Assembly (NCBI GenBank): GCA_019096065.1
Contig: JAGUCH010000006.1
Span: 6,840,001 to 6,904,000 of the forward strand
Origin: Paracyclopina nana
Taxonomy: Eukaryota > Arthropoda > Copepoda > Cyclopoida > Cyclopettidae
DNA length: 64,000 bases
Direction: 5' to 3'
The position numbers were made by a program, and so were the translations under genes. Position 1 is the first letter of the stretch. Every line of letters starts with the position of its first letter. Of the stretch, positions 1 to 12,326 are shown piece after piece. Under the pieces are notes generated by a model, which ran no database searches, had not been told where the DNA came from, and worked only from the letters and a program-made list of their open reading frames with translations.

Positions 1-83
1 AGTACAAATAGTGCATTATTAGAGACTTTCTGCAGATTGCAAATCAAGTACCGATACTCCTGCCAAGGACACCACCTAACATC

Positions 84-3000
84 ATGGTGAGAGCTGTAAG
101 GAGCTACTCAACAAGTGCTGGAGTGCGAAAGGCCACTTCAAGGCTTGAAGGTTCGACAATTAGACTTCGGTCAGGCAGTGCTGGCCACCACCCATTGAAG
201 AGTATCGATGACCTTGAGGATGCAGGACCAATCGAGGTAATACCATTAATAATAATTGCCCATTATCATATTCATCTGGCAAGGTTGCCATAAATGTAAG
301 CAAGTATTTTAGAGCCTTTTTAAAATGTATCCTTTTATTGCAGTTTGCAGCAAAGTCATCTGTGGCTGATCCAAAAGACATCCGGATCATTGAGACCGAT
401 CCCTCCGGTGAGGTTGTGGAAGCCTCAACCCTCACTTTTGGTGAGAACCACCATGTGGAATTTGACGAGGACAATGAAGAAGAAGAGAGAGGCGGATGGG
501 ACAACAAGTTGGACTTTCTGTTTTCATGCATCAGTGTCAGTGTTGGCCTTGGAAGTAAGTCATTATTTATTGGGATCGAGTCAAAAATAATCAATATTCA
601 TTTATGTTCACAGATGTCTGGAGATTTCCCTATTTATGCTACAAAAACGGTGGGGGGACATTCCTCATCATCTACTTCATAGCCATGTTTGCCTGTGGCA
701 TCCCCATCTTCTTCCAAGAAGTGGCCACCGGTCAATACTTGGGCTCTGGTGGCCTCACCATGATTGGGCAACTGGTGCCAATTCTTCAAGGAGTTGGCTA
801 TGCCACAATGACCATTGTCTTCTTTCTCGACATTTACTATTGCATCATCATTGCTTGGACCCTTTTCTACCTCTTGGCCACAATCTCCTCCATTCCAGAT
901 CTTCCTTGGGGCTCTTGTGGTATGCTGACATTCCTCATTGTTGCTTAATTATAAGCAACATTATGAATTGACGTAACAAGTAATGAGACTTGATTGGCAT
1001 ACATCAGTTTTGCTTTAAGCCCAGACTAATGCAAATGTTTCTTTATGGAGAAAGCTTCTCTAGTTGAAGATTTTCACTTATGTCATTGATGAACATTACT
1101 TTGGAAGTTGTAATCTCAAAAGTGCAATAAGTATCTAAGTAAATTGGATCATTGTGCTATCCAAATGCTTAGCGAATGATTCTTACAGTACTCAATATGT
1201 ATTGCAGGCAATTGGTGGAACACAAAGGACTGCTACGATGGTGACCATGCCAACCAGACCAACATCAAGCATGCAGGATCCAAAACTCCTGTAGAGGAAT
1301 ATTGGGAGTAAGCGCTAAGACCTCTTGAAAGTCTGTGCTCATGCATGATGATTTCATTTCAGTCGAAGAGTTCTGAGCATAACCAGCAGCATGGAGGACC
1401 TTGGAGGGATCCAATGGGAATTACTAGGAACACTGATCCTAGGCTGGCTGATTGTCTATCTTATCATCTGGAAAGGTCTTCACGCTTCAGGAAAGGTAAA
1501 TATTTCAGCCTAGATAATCCATTAGGACCCAAATGTATTCTGTGCTGTGTAGCATTACAGCTTTTAGACAATATGTAATGAGTATTGATCAATAATCGCT
1601 TCTTGATCATCAAATGCTTGAAATCATTTCAGATCATTTGGTTCACCGCTTTGTTCCCCTACTTTGTGTTGGCTATCCTGTTTGTGAGGTCTGTGACACT
1701 TGAGGGTGCCAGCATTGGACTGCTGAAATACATCACACCAGAGTTTGACAAGTTCTTTGACACTGAGACCTGGATCGATTCAGCCACCCAAGTATGTTGA
1801 AGTTGAATACTTTAAGAATCATTCACTAAGCATTCGGATAGCCTAGTGTCTCAATTTACTTTGATGCTAATTGTCCTTTTGAGGTTACAACTTTTAAAGC
1901 AATGTTCATCAATGACATACGTGAAAATCTTCGACAAGAGAAAACTTTCTCCATAAAGAAACAATAGCATTAGTCTGTGCTTCAATTAAAAATCACGGAT
2001 TCCAATGAAGTAGTTGCTTTAATAGCTAAGCTTACTGAATACTGTGTCATTTTAGATTTTCTTTGCTTACTCTATTGGAACTGGAGCCTTGCCAGCCCTT
2101 GGGTCCTATAACAAGTTTCACCACAATTGTGTCAAGTAAGCTGGAGCATCTAAGCATCATCTTTCCATCTGATATTTTTTGCTCCCTAGGGATGCCATTA
2201 TCACTTGCTTAGTGAACACTGGAACATGCCTATTTGCTGGAGTTGTCACCTTCTCCATCCTTGGCCACATGGCTCACAACCAGGTTGTTACACCACCAAC
2301 CTTAACATAAGCTATTGATTGCTTCACTACATTAATTCTACAATTAGGGTGTTCCAATAGAGGAAGTGGTCAATTCTGGTCCAGGTCTGGTGTTCATCAC
2401 TTATCCTGAAGTTGTGCTGAAGCTTCCTGGAGGCCCCATCTGGGCCATCACATTTTTTGTGATGCTTGTAGTGAGTATTTCCTTTATAAATACTTTCAGC
2501 TTATCGAAGAAAGCGAATGAACTGCACCTACTAGATCATCAACATACTTAATACACTTTTGTGCTTACAGACCATTGGAATCGACAGTGAATTCTGCATT
2601 GTGGAAAGCCTTGTCACTGGCATTGTTGACATGTGGCCAGAGTACTTGAGGCCTCGAAGGCGAATCTTCACCACTGGGATCTGCATTTTGCTCTTCCTCC
2701 TTGGAATCCCCATGGTTACAGAAGGAGGAGCATTTGTCTTCCAGGTATGAAAGCTAATCCACTTAAGAAGATCATGACTTCATCATTTGGTACCCTTATG
2801 GCAGATACCTTCAAATTGTAGTTTAATCAAAATGATACATCAAAGCTTTCTAATTCACAAGAGCATCTTTTATGTATTGTATATTTTGTCATACTTTGGA
2901 CCAGAGACAGTCTTCTAAAGTTGTAACGAAAGAGGAATTAACAAAATTTACTATGGTAAACTAATTGATACCAAATAGGACTTAATCAAGCTTTGACTGG

Positions 3001-3528
3001 TGATTTCAGTTGATGGACTTCTACAGTGCCTCTGGCATCCCCATCCTGTGGTGTTGCTTCTTCCAAACCATTGCCATTGGATGGATCTTTGGAGCCAACA
3101 AGTTTGGAGCCTGTGTCCAGCAAATGACTGGCTACAAGCCCAACTATTACTGGATAGTCACCTGGGCTGTGGTGGCTCCAGCAGTGATGGGAGTGATCTT
3201 CCTGTCCTACTGCATCTCCTGGAGTCCAGTGAAGTATGGCAAAATCGAATACCCCATGTATGCCCACATGTTTGGTATGGCCATGTCCCTGGCTTCCATG
3301 CTCTGGATCCCTGGGTATGCTCTCTACTATTTGGTGACCCAGAAGGGCACCTTCAAGGAGAGGATCATCCTGGGCATCACTCCAGACATCAAGAGTGCCA
3401 GATCCAAGGCTCCACCAAAGTCTGTGGTGAAGGAGATCCAAATGTCAGAGTCCTCAGCTAGGCTACTCAAAAATGCCTCTTTCCTCACCAACAACAGCTC
3501 ATTCAACTTCCCTGCTGAGCACCCATGA
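84..3528 (+). CDS. SLC6-family Na+/Cl- dependent neurotransmitter/osmolyte transporter, 11 exons
   Basis: Predicted plasma-membrane symporter of the SLC6 (GABA/taurine/betaine/creatine/glycine) family. Exons read by splice sites and matching phase: 84-236, 344-554, 614-919, 1208-1307, 1363-1495, 1633-1791, 2056-2135, 2190-2283, 2348-2470, 2571-2744, 3010-3528; 683 residues. The family hallmark GNVWRFPY (about residues 121-128, TM1) is formed across the exon 2/3 junction. TM6 reads [20 protein letters not shown] and TM8 reads [11 protein letters not shown]; these carry the expected Na+-site Asn, Asp and Ser positions. The exon 1-2 N-terminus is acidic and Ser/Thr-rich. The large extracellular loop has NQT and a Cys. 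ATG at 84 is the first in frame in the window, so an extra upstream exon cannot be excluded. TM1 has an unusual SVSVGLGN instead of the common YAVGLGN. Substrate cannot be told from sequence. Family confidence is high; exon ends are inferred. Confidence 0.93.
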
Positions 3529-4029
3529 ACTATCCCTTGGAAGTAATCTCATACTGCACTGCTCATCGAAGACTCCTTACAATACCCCCAACCATACATA
3601 CACAAGAATACATCTAAAGCCATCAGAACCCATTGGGTCTTAAGTCTTTGAGAACTTAAGTCCTTGGGAACCTAGAGAAATCCCTACATGCACCCAAAAA
3701 GTAATCTCATGTTACCAATATATGCATTATATTGTGGTTGTGAAGAAAAAGAAGACACATTTAAGAATATTGTAATAGCCTATATAGCATACATCATATA
3801 CTATTGTAATGTTACAGCTTTCAATGCGCAGCCTAAGGAGTAGTTATTAGTGCAGTGTTCATCTATTTGCTTTTTAAGCTTTGTGTTCAGTTATCAGTTC
3901 ATGTTTTGGTCACTTGTGGTGAATCTTGGAATAGGTGAACACTGCAAACAGAAGGGTAACATATTTCAGAGCTTTCAATGTCTTCCATTGTAGGAGCAAA
4001 GCTTTTGTCAACTAACTCCTTGTTTTTCA
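3529..4029 (+). other. SLC6 3' flank / probable 3' UTR
   Basis: AT-rich non-coding stretch after the SLC6 stop. I see no AATAAA and no open frame of interest. The transcript end is not resolved and could extend into the adjacent minisatellite. Confidence 0.4.
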
Positions 4030-5155
4030 GCTTTGAGTGCTTGTGCTCAGTTGCTGAGTAATTGTGATCAGTTGATGAATAAGCTGAGTTATATTGCTCA
4101 GTTGTTGAGTGCTCTCACTCAGTTGCTGAGTTATTTTGCTCAGTTGCTGAGTGCTTGTGCTCAGTTGCTTAGAAATTGTGCTCAGTTGCTTAGAAATTGT
4201 GCTCAGTTGCTTAGTAATTGTGCTCAGTTGCTGAGTTATGTTGCTCAGTTGCTGAGTGCTCTCGCTCAGTTGCTCAGTTATATTGCTCAGTTGCTGAGTG
4301 CTTGTGCTCAGTTGCTTAGTAATTGTGCTCAGTTGCTCAATTGTTAAGTCATATTGCTGAGTTGCTGAGTGCGCTCTCTTAGATGCTGAGTTATATTGCT
4401 TAGATGCTCAATTATATTGCTCAGTTGCTTAGTTGCAGTATTCAGTTGCTGAATACTAGTGCTCAGTTGCTGATTGCTTGTGCTCAGCTGCTGATTGCTT
4501 GTGCTCAGTTGCTTAGTAATTGTGCTCAGTTGCTGAGTGTGCACACTCAATTGTTAAGTCATATTGCTGAGTTGCTGAGTGCGCTCTCTTAGATGCTGAG
4601 TTATATTGCTTAGATGCTCAATTATATTGCTCAGTTGCTTAGTTGCAGTATTCAGTTGCTGAATACTAGTGCTCAGTTGCTGATTGCTTGTGCTCAGTTG
4701 CTGATTGCTTGTGCTCAGTTGCTGATTGCTTGTGCTCAGTTGCTGATTGCTTGTGCTCAGTTGCTGATTGCTTGTGCTCAGTTGCTGATTGCTTGTGCTC
4801 AGTTGCTGATTGCTTGTGCTCAGTTGCTGATTGCTTGTGCTCAGTTGCTGATTGCTTGTGCTCAGTTGCTGATTGCTTGTGCTCAGTTGCTGAGTGCTCA
4901 TACTCAGTTGCTGAGGGCTTTTTCTCAGTTGCTGAGTGCTCTTACCCAGTTGCTGAGTGCTCTTGCTCAATTGCTGAGTAATCTCATTCAGATGATGAGT
5001 GCTCTTGTTCAGTTGCTGTGTGCTCTTACTCAGCTGCTGAGTGCTCTTACCCAGTTGCTCAGTGCTCGTGCTCAGTTGCTGAGTAATCTCATGCAGATGA
5101 TGAGTGCTCTTGATCAGTTGCTGGAGCATGAGCAGTATGCTTTTTCAGCATGTTG
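4030..5155. repeat. 21-bp minisatellite (about 50 units) with a 210-bp higher-order duplication
   Basis: Tandem units close to TGCTCAGTTGCTGAGTGCTTG, 21 bp each. The block starting near 4338 recurs near 4548 with almost no change, a 210-bp (ten-unit) segmental repeat. Units at about 4680-4885 are nearly homogeneous, with ten or so copies ending in GATTGCTTG. Because 21 is a multiple of three, both strands stay open: 7-residue repeats such as AQLLIAC on + and QQLSTSN on -. No splice site, signal or family similarity supports coding. Confidence 0.95.
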
Positions 5156-5845
5156 GTGAATAGGGAAGGCTCTGCATTTATAGAAAATATGTTACAACTT
5201 GAGGGGCCAGTGACAATTCAAAAAGGCTGCTGCTTGCTTACATAAAGTAAATGTACCACGATACAAACATGTACCCATACTGCTATTTTACAAGTATAAT
5301 ACAGTATTTTTAGACGCAGCCATGCATATGCTATACAAAAGGAAGACTACTAAAAAGAAATAATTGTTTTAAGGAAAATCATGATTACGATGGAGAAGCA
5401 AATAAATGTGTCTACTAGCAAGTTTTTATGTAACATTTTTTATCTATTACATGCTTTGCATCATCATGCGATTGGGTCATCACCATTAAAGTTAGATTAG
5501 ACTTTGTTTGTGTTATCATATTGAATATAATGAAGAAACTCACATTTATCTCAAAAATGTGCTTGGAATTGATATCGACTCATCATTTGTGAAGAAATGT
5601 TCATCTATGTGCCAAGAGGAAATCTTCATGTGAGGTAAGGTGCACATGGTCCAAACAATTTTATTTTCCAGCTGTGAAACCAAATCATCAATATAACAAA
5701 TATGTCTCATTACAAGTATCGTCAACTTATTTGACTGTGCAAGCAATGTTTTTGATTTTTTAGGGCTAAAAATATTGATGGCTTTTATGATCAAGTCCTT
5801 TTTCTGCATTAGGTCCTACTGTCATATTGCATCGGCATAAATCAA
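5156..5845. other. Intergenic stretch upstream of the SLC2 gene
   Basis: AT-rich sequence between the minisatellite and the SLC2 start codon. I see no coding exon, tRNA or clear repeat. The last ~100 bases presumably carry the SLC2 leader. Confidence 0.5.
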
Positions 5846-8325
5846 ATGCTTTCTTTGCAAGATAAGGCCCAAAGTCAACTTACAAACTATGGATCATTGT
5901 CAGTGATAGAGAAAAAGTCACCCAAGCCTGTTGATAAATCATCTGGAATCATGGCATCCGAAAAGTCCAAAAAGTTGCCACAAATTGTCGCATCTTTTGC
6001 AGGTATAACACACACATGTTCATCCATGCTCGAAAGGGAAATCTGAATGTGAAGAAAAGTTTTCATTCCATACACAATTTTATTAGCAAGAAATGATTCC
6101 AAACTTGTATTGCGACAATCATTTCTCAATGAACATTTCTTTGCTGAATCCGGATTTAAAGAGACTTAAACTCACTCATTTCTTAACTGGATGAATGAGT
6201 TAAAGAAATAAACATTTTTTTTTCCAGCGACAATTGGAGCTTTTGGACTTGGTACTGGACTTGGTTGGTCCTCACCTGCTTTGCCTTACCTGTCCAATTG
6301 CAATGCCAATCCTTCACTGGATGTCCCTGGCCTGAACAACTGCACATTGCCTGTCTCATTCACTGAAGAACAGGGCAGCTGGATTGGTTCAATGTACCCC
6401 ATAGGCTGTGGAATAGCAGGGATCCTCACTGGGCTGTCCATGGCCAAAATTGGCAGGAAATGGACCATGATTGGGCTGAGCCTGCCCTGCATTTTGGGCT
6501 GGATTTGCCTGCTGATTCCAGCCTGGGCCAAAGTGGAAAGCCCATCCCTCTTCTATGTTGGAAGGCTCTTGTCTGGAATAGGTGGTGGAGGCTTCGCTTT
6601 GGCCTCACCCATCTACATTTCGGAGGTGACTGAGACCTCCATTCGGGGTGCCATGGGCTCCATGATGCAGTTCATGCTCACCATTGGCATGGCTTTTGTG
6701 AATGCCATGGGCATAGAAAATGCTGTGGATTGGGTCATCATCACTGGACTCTGCATCCTGTTTCCAAGTACTACTTTTCGCTTTAAATTCAAAGCGGAGT
6801 AATTTGAAATGTCGAACAGCCAATCAGAGGGCTCGATTACTCCAACTGCCATCTAGTGGATTTTTCTGTACTTTCAGTTTTGGGTGCTGTGGTCATGTTT
6901 TTCATGCCTGAGACCCCCTACTTTTTGGTGGTGAAAGGTAAGGAGGATCAGTCTGAAAAGGCTTTGCAAAGGCTGAGGGGCAAACAGAATGTCAAGTCTG
7001 AGGTGGAAGACATCAAGCGAATGCATCAGGATCAGCTGTCGATTGGATCTGTGAGCTATGGCCAATTGTTTACAGATAGGATCTATGTGGAGCCCTTAAT
7101 CATCATGATGCTCCTAATGGTCTTCCAACAATTCTCTGGAGTGAATGCAGTGCTTTTCTACCTTAAGGTAAATATCTATGCGACAAATGATAATCTTTAA
7201 CCCATGTAAGCAGTTCATAGAGCAAGCATTTTCCGTCTCAAGAACTGAAAGCAAAATTGAGTTTGGGAAACCTAGGCTCAATAATACATCCAAAATTGCA
7301 GGATTTTAGCGTCAAAACTTGTGGCTTTAAACATTCTGTTTGTTTGCAGGACATTTTCAAAAAGGCAAACACTGATATTGATCCAGGATTATCAGCCTTT
7401 ATCATCGCTCTTGTCCAAGTACAAAGATACTGTCACTCCTCAGCTTGAACAAATGCTCAATCCATGTTTTTTTAGGTTTTAGCAACTGGAGTGGCAGTGC
7501 TGATTGTGGACAAATTTGGCAGGAAGCTTTTGCTGGTCATCTCTGATGTTTTCATGTGCTTGTCCATTTTTGCACTTGGATCCTTTTTCTACCTGGATGA
7601 GAACAAGATGTGTGCCCCAGGATTCAATGAGACAAGTAGCACCTATTTGTCATTTTTGTCCCACTAAGGCAACAAAAAAAGTGTTTCTTCCAGCCTCAGT
7701 GGACCCTTGCAAAGATGACTCAAGCATTGAAATTGAAACAGTTGGAGATCTTGGATGGTTACCACTTGTAAGTTGGCATTGACTCATTGCCTAAACAATG
7801 CTAAAAAACTAAGCGTTGAATGAGACAAATCACGAATGAGACTCAATTGCGACAACTCAGTTTCAATTTCAGTTCTCAGCACTGAAATTGGAATCTGGAT
7901 GAAGCTGAGTCATCGAATGCAGATTTTCATGTGTCTCATCGATACTCATTTTTCAGCTCAGTTTGACTGTGTACATCTCCGCTTTCTCCCTGGGCTTTGG
8001 TCCCCTCCCTTGGGCCATCAATGCTGAGCTGTTTCCACAGGAGGCCAAATCAAAGGCCAGCTCATTGCTGACCATGTTTTCATGGACTTGTGCCTTCATC
8101 GTGTCCAAATTCCAAAGCAATATTAGCACAGCCATCAACGCATCCGGAAGCTACTTCCTCTTTGGTTCAGTCTGCGCCTTGGGAACCCTCTTTGTCCTCT
8201 TGGTCCTGCCAGAGACCAAAGGGAAGACCAACGAAGACATGAGAGTCTACTTCATGGCACGAGCAGGAAGACTCGAAGACAAGAAGACTGGCATAGCAAA
8301 TGAGTCATTCGATGACAATCTATAG
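5846..8325 (+). CDS. SLC2/MFS facilitated sugar (trehalose/glucose) transporter, 7 exons
   Basis: Twelve-helix MFS sugar porter at the cell surface, closest in style to arthropod Tret1-like facilitated trehalose/glucose carriers. Exons with consistent phases: 5846-6002, 6228-6767, 6878-7167, 7350-7418, 7476-7635, 7694-7767, 7957-8325; 552 residues. Visible signatures: the GRK motif after TM2 (AKIGRKWTMIG), GRLLSGIGGGGFALASPIY in TM4, a QQFSGVNAVLFY helix (TM7 motif), DKFGRK after TM8, GFGPLPWAINAELFP in TM10 and PETKGKTNEDM after TM12. The ~50-residue N-terminal tail is Lys/Ser-rich and cytosolic. The loop after TM9 has paired Cys (MCAPGFNET and PCKDDSS). Convergent with the next gene (168-base gap). 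Substrate preference is inferred only from family. Neighbouring transporters are unrelated families, so no shared operon-like role. Confidence 0.92.
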
Positions 8326-8355
8326 CACCTGTTGACGCAAATAGTGAAAAGAATG

Positions 8356-8361
8356 AATAAA
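8356..8361 (+). terminator. Polyadenylation signal AATAAA of the SLC2 gene
   Basis: AATAAA lies about 30 bases after the SLC2 stop codon, the usual distance for a short 3' UTR. Confidence 0.75.
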
Positions 8362-8493
8362 AAACAATGTGAGTTGAGACAAGATTTGTTTTTTCCAATT
8401 TCAATTTCAGTTTGGAGAACTGACATTGTGACATCCATGTCAAGTCTTCAGCCCTTGAAGATTTGCAAGAGTCACATCGACAAACATTTATCA

Positions 8494-11279
8494 TCATAAA
8501 GAAAGCGATGCAACATTTCTTTCATTTGAATCTGAAGCAGACAATTGAGTGAAGACATCCTCAGACCTCTCTGTATTAGCCAGTTCAGGGTCAGACATGG
8601 ATCGCAGCCTGCCTCCAGCATTGGCTGGCATTTCCATGATTTGAAAGCTGGACACAGCTTGGAGGATTCGACTCAGCTTCTGCCACTTTTGCCTCAGTCT
8701 GGAGCCAGGCTCAGTTTTGAAAGGAGACTGGCTAATGTCCTCACTGTTGATGACAGCTCCAGGCAGAGCTGACCTTGAGTCTTTCCTCAGCAAGGATCGA
8801 TGTCTGCCAGGGGAATCTGACATGACCATGGTGGAATTGGAGTCTAACGAGCCTCTCCTGTAGATCTTGCCATTCATCACTATGAGGGTGGGCATGTCTC
8901 CATCAATCTAAATTTAAAGGCTTATGCAATAAGCATGTCAGGTGACAGTTGCCCTTCGACCCTTTGCCCTTAGCTCATTTGCCATTTGCCTAGTTGCACT
9001 AAGCCTGTTTGTCCTTAGCCCAATTGCCTTTAGTATATTTGCACTAAGCCTCTTTGCACTTAGCCCAATTGCCTTTAGTATATTTGCACATAGCCCAATT
9101 ACCCTAAGCATAATAGCCCTTAGCCCAGTAGCACTAAGCCCTTTTGCCCTAAGCCCATTTGCCCCATAGCCCATTTGCCCCATAGCCCATTTGCCCCAAA
9201 GCCCATTTGCCCCTAAGCCCATTTCCTCTAAACCTCATTTGCCCTTAGCCAAATTACCATTAGTACATTTGCCCTCAGCACATTTGCCTTCAGCCCATTT
9301 GCCCTCAGCCCATTTGCCCATAGCCCATTTGCCCGAAGCCCATTTGCCCGAAGCCCATTTGCCCTAAGCCGAACTGCCCGAAGCCCAATTTCCCTTAGCC
9401 CATTTGCCCGAAGCCCATTTGCCCCCAGATAATTTGCTTTTAGGAACTTTTTGTATTTACGAACTTTTTGCCATTTTTAGCTTAAGCTCATTTGCCCATT
9501 TACCAATTAACCTTAGCCCATTGTCCATTGGCCCTTTTAGTACCAAGCCCATTTGCACTAATACCCTGACCCCTTTGCAAATTAGTTGCCCTTAGCAAGT
9601 TTGTCGCCACCAGGATATTTGTAGCCCTTAGAAATTTGCTGCCACAAGGAAATTGCCCTAGCTCATTTGCCCTAAGCTTTTTATTCAGTTGTGTTAAGGA
9701 CATTTCACCATTTGGATATTTTAGAGTCTAGCGCAATTTTCTAAAGGGATTAGGGCCAAAGAGCAAAAGGCCTGGGTTAGGCCGGCCCAAAAGGGCTAAA
9801 GTGGATTGAGGGCAAGGAAAAAAAAACTAAGCAAAAGGGCTAAAAGGATGCATTAATGTAAGCATGTTGCAAAATGCAACTGATGCGCCGCTGCACAACA
9901 TATCTATTTACATACCAAAACATACTATAAAACAAGCATATGAATTGCTGTGCCAAATTCAAATTTTGAGTGAATGATCAAGGCTAGCAATGGCTAAATG
10001 TCTTATTGAGTATTCAACATATCAAAGCTAACTTACATCAAATTGCACAGTTCTGCTTGGCCTTCTACTTCCATTGGCAGATGAATTGGCACTATCTTCA
10101 TCCCACCACCTAATTTGATAGAATTAGCATGTATTCTGGATGTATTCTTGAATACAGCTGTGTATTTACTTGAAAGCATGTTTGAGGGCTCTTTGTCTGG
10201 CTGTGAATCTTCGGTGAGGCTGCAGAAAGTTCAAAGTGCGCTCAATGGCTTGCTCCAAAATTGCTTCTGAGGAAAATCCACCCAATCGAGGAGGTGTCAC
10301 CGGTCTTGTTTGCTTAAGGATACTTTTCCTTCGCAATTCAACGCTATTGGAAGAAACGACACTTTATTAACAGCCATGGTGATCTATGTGAGAGATGAAA
10401 CATGTTGGTTCAAGGAAACTTTTTCCAATTGGGAGCAATGTCATTTTCAAAAACTGAAATGGTATTTGCTGGAGAGCAATCGAATCACATTACTTTTGTC
10501 GTTGACTTTTAACGTTAAATTCAAGTTAAAGAAATGTATTTTACAATGGATTACCCATCAACTGTCAACAGTAATGATGATGATTTGGATGATGTATCAC
10601 TTGTCTTTCTGGCACCTTCCGGATTCAGCAACGATAAGTTGAACTTTTCGGAGGTCAGAAATGAGTAATCATCATCGTTGGCTTCAAATGGAGGTGACTT
10701 AAATGTGCAGTCCTTTGGTGACAGCTTCTAAGTAGGGAAAACTTGAGCTTTTAACACATTTGGTATCAGAAAGTGCAATTATACTTACATGACAACTGCT
10801 TCTTGATCTGGTTGATCCAGTTCCAGAAAGGAGCGAAGAATTGGTACCTTGATAACTTTGTAGCATCACTGAGGGAATTTGGGGTTCTTCAAAAGCCTCA
10901 CAGTCAATATCATTGCAAACAAATGGATGTCTTGCTGCATAAAGTACGATGACATTAAATTCAATGACGACTCAATCAACAAAGTTATGATACTTGATTG
11001 CTTCTGCACTAATTACCAATCAGTTTTTCACAATAACATTATCCAGTCATGGAAAAAGTTGCCTTGTTACAAAAATAATCATCACTAACATAGATCAACA
11101 TGGACAACTTTATCAAGTAGCGTAAAAGGATATGACTTACAGCACGATAAACCCATGTCTGTCCAGTAGACAGGACTATGACAAAATAAAGAGATAGAAA
11201 GATTCAGGTATGCTTTCGATATCAGATCATAATCGCTGTGTGCCATATTCTTACACTGATTACAAGACATGCTAGCCAT
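8494..11279 (-). CDS. Unrecognised basic, Ser-rich protein, 6 exons
   Basis: I do not recognise the family. Exons on the minus strand, all with compatible phases: 11279-11141, 10934-10789, 10727-10555, 10343-10170, 10109-10037, 8907-8494; 372 residues from ATG at 11279. The exact phase agreement over five introns, and loss of openness outside the exons, argue for a real gene. The N-terminus is Cys-rich (SMSCNQCKNM, FCHSPVYW, GLSCSRHPFVCNDIDC). The middle and end are disordered-looking, Ser-rich and basic, with four basophilic-kinase-type sites: RRKS, RRPS, RRGS, RKDS. One helix-like stretch (AILEQAIERTLNFLQPHRRF) and a short GDMPTLIVMNGKIY segment look structured. No signal peptide or TM is evident. 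The start lies just after a possible acceptor, so a further 5' exon is possible. The last intron holds a minisatellite. Confidence 0.7.
8940..9690. repeat. About 15-bp minisatellite, AGCCCATTTGCCCTA-like, inside an intron
   Basis: Diverged tandem repeat of units close to AAGCCCATTTGCCCG with variants in the last bases. It is purest around 9290-9420 and decays toward both ends. It fills most of the 8908-10036 intron of the minus-strand gene. Apparent open frames in it are repeat artefacts. Confidence 0.9.
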
Positions 11280-11644
11280 CCTTGAATAAAGCGTTTGAAA
11301 GCATGCACAAAATCTAATTTTAAAATCTTTTTATAGCTCAAGAGCTGACGTAACACAGAATTGGATAAGTGCAGCAACATATGGCAGTTCTCCATTCCTA
11401 TTATTGAGTTTGCTGAGTGCTTCTCCATATTGGCACTCAATGTTCAGCCATGTAAAAAATGAAAAGGCTGAGAACAGTGCAACTTTCTCCATGCCTGGGT
11501 AATGTCATTGTTGAGAGCTGAAAGCTAATTTTCAATATAACAATCAAGTATCGTTACTTGGCATATTGACTCAACAATGAAATACGTCAAACACATGAAA
11601 GAAACATTTGAGAAATGAATTCCATTCTATATTTTTTGTCTTTT

Positions 11645-12080
11645 TCAAGGGTTGCACAGGCACTTGTGAGTTCCATTGGCTAAACAGTCGATTTCGCAGA
11701 GGATTTCAGGCCCATTTTCCAATATCGTTGGTGGATCTCCATCTTGAACACAAAGCCCACACACACCTTTAATCAGCAGCTGGTTCTGAAATTCACACAA
11801 ATGTTAATATTTTGGCATTAATTATAATGCAGTAAACATAAGCACTTACGCCTCTGCAAATCAGTGGCTTCCGGAAGCTCCAATCATGGGCTAATTTAGT
11901 TGGGCAGCTATCATTGTATTGAATCATGGCAGCAAATTCATACCCATCAGGGCATTTGAATTCACTTGGCTCTGGATCTATGCATTGAAGCCTTCGCTTA
12001 CTTTGAGCAACAGCGGTCAGCAGCGACAAAATGACTAAGAGCTTCCACATGAAGCCAACTTGTGATTCAGACTGAGCCAA
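11645..12080 (-). CDS. Small secreted cysteine-rich protein, 2 exons
   Basis: Two exons, 12080-11850 and 11785-11645, join in phase 0 to give 123 residues. An inner ATG at 12050 gives 113 and places MWKLLVILSLLTAVAQS at the very N-terminus; this is a good signal peptide, so that start is preferred. The mature part (~97 residues) has about ten Cys spread as ...QCIDP, FKCPDG, SCPT, ICRG / GVCGLC, LCEIDC, KCLCNP, typical of a small disulfide-rich extracellular protein. One NGT glycosylation site. I cannot assign a family: the second-exon pattern CGLC...CEIDC...CLC resembles loose Cys-knot/VWC-like secreted modules, but this is not enough to name it. Intron of 64 bases with GTAAG donor. Tail to head with TTC14 (same strand, ~250-base gap). 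Confidence 0.75.
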
Positions 12081-12326
12081 TGCATAACAAGGTAGTGGGA
12101 AAATTTGTCATTGTTCCACTTGGCTGAGTTACACAACATTCATGCAGTAAACTGGTTTAAAGTGGATGCAAACAAACATGGAATGAAAAATGAACAGCGA
12201 CCCAGGTCCAATTTTAAGTAGTAAAATGCAAAAAGTCAGTTGGCAGTCATATGGCAGCCTTGTTCGATGTCTTCATTCATCACATATATTCTAAAGGCGA
12301 ACACACTTACACTTGAATTCAAATAT

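Noticed and set aside
160-594. Minus-strand frame antisense to SLC6 exons 1-2
   Set aside because: Shadow of the transporter's coding strand; crosses real introns.
4030-5155. Open frames of ~100-190 codons in the 21-bp minisatellite
   Set aside because: Period divisible by three keeps frames open on both strands; no independent coding evidence.
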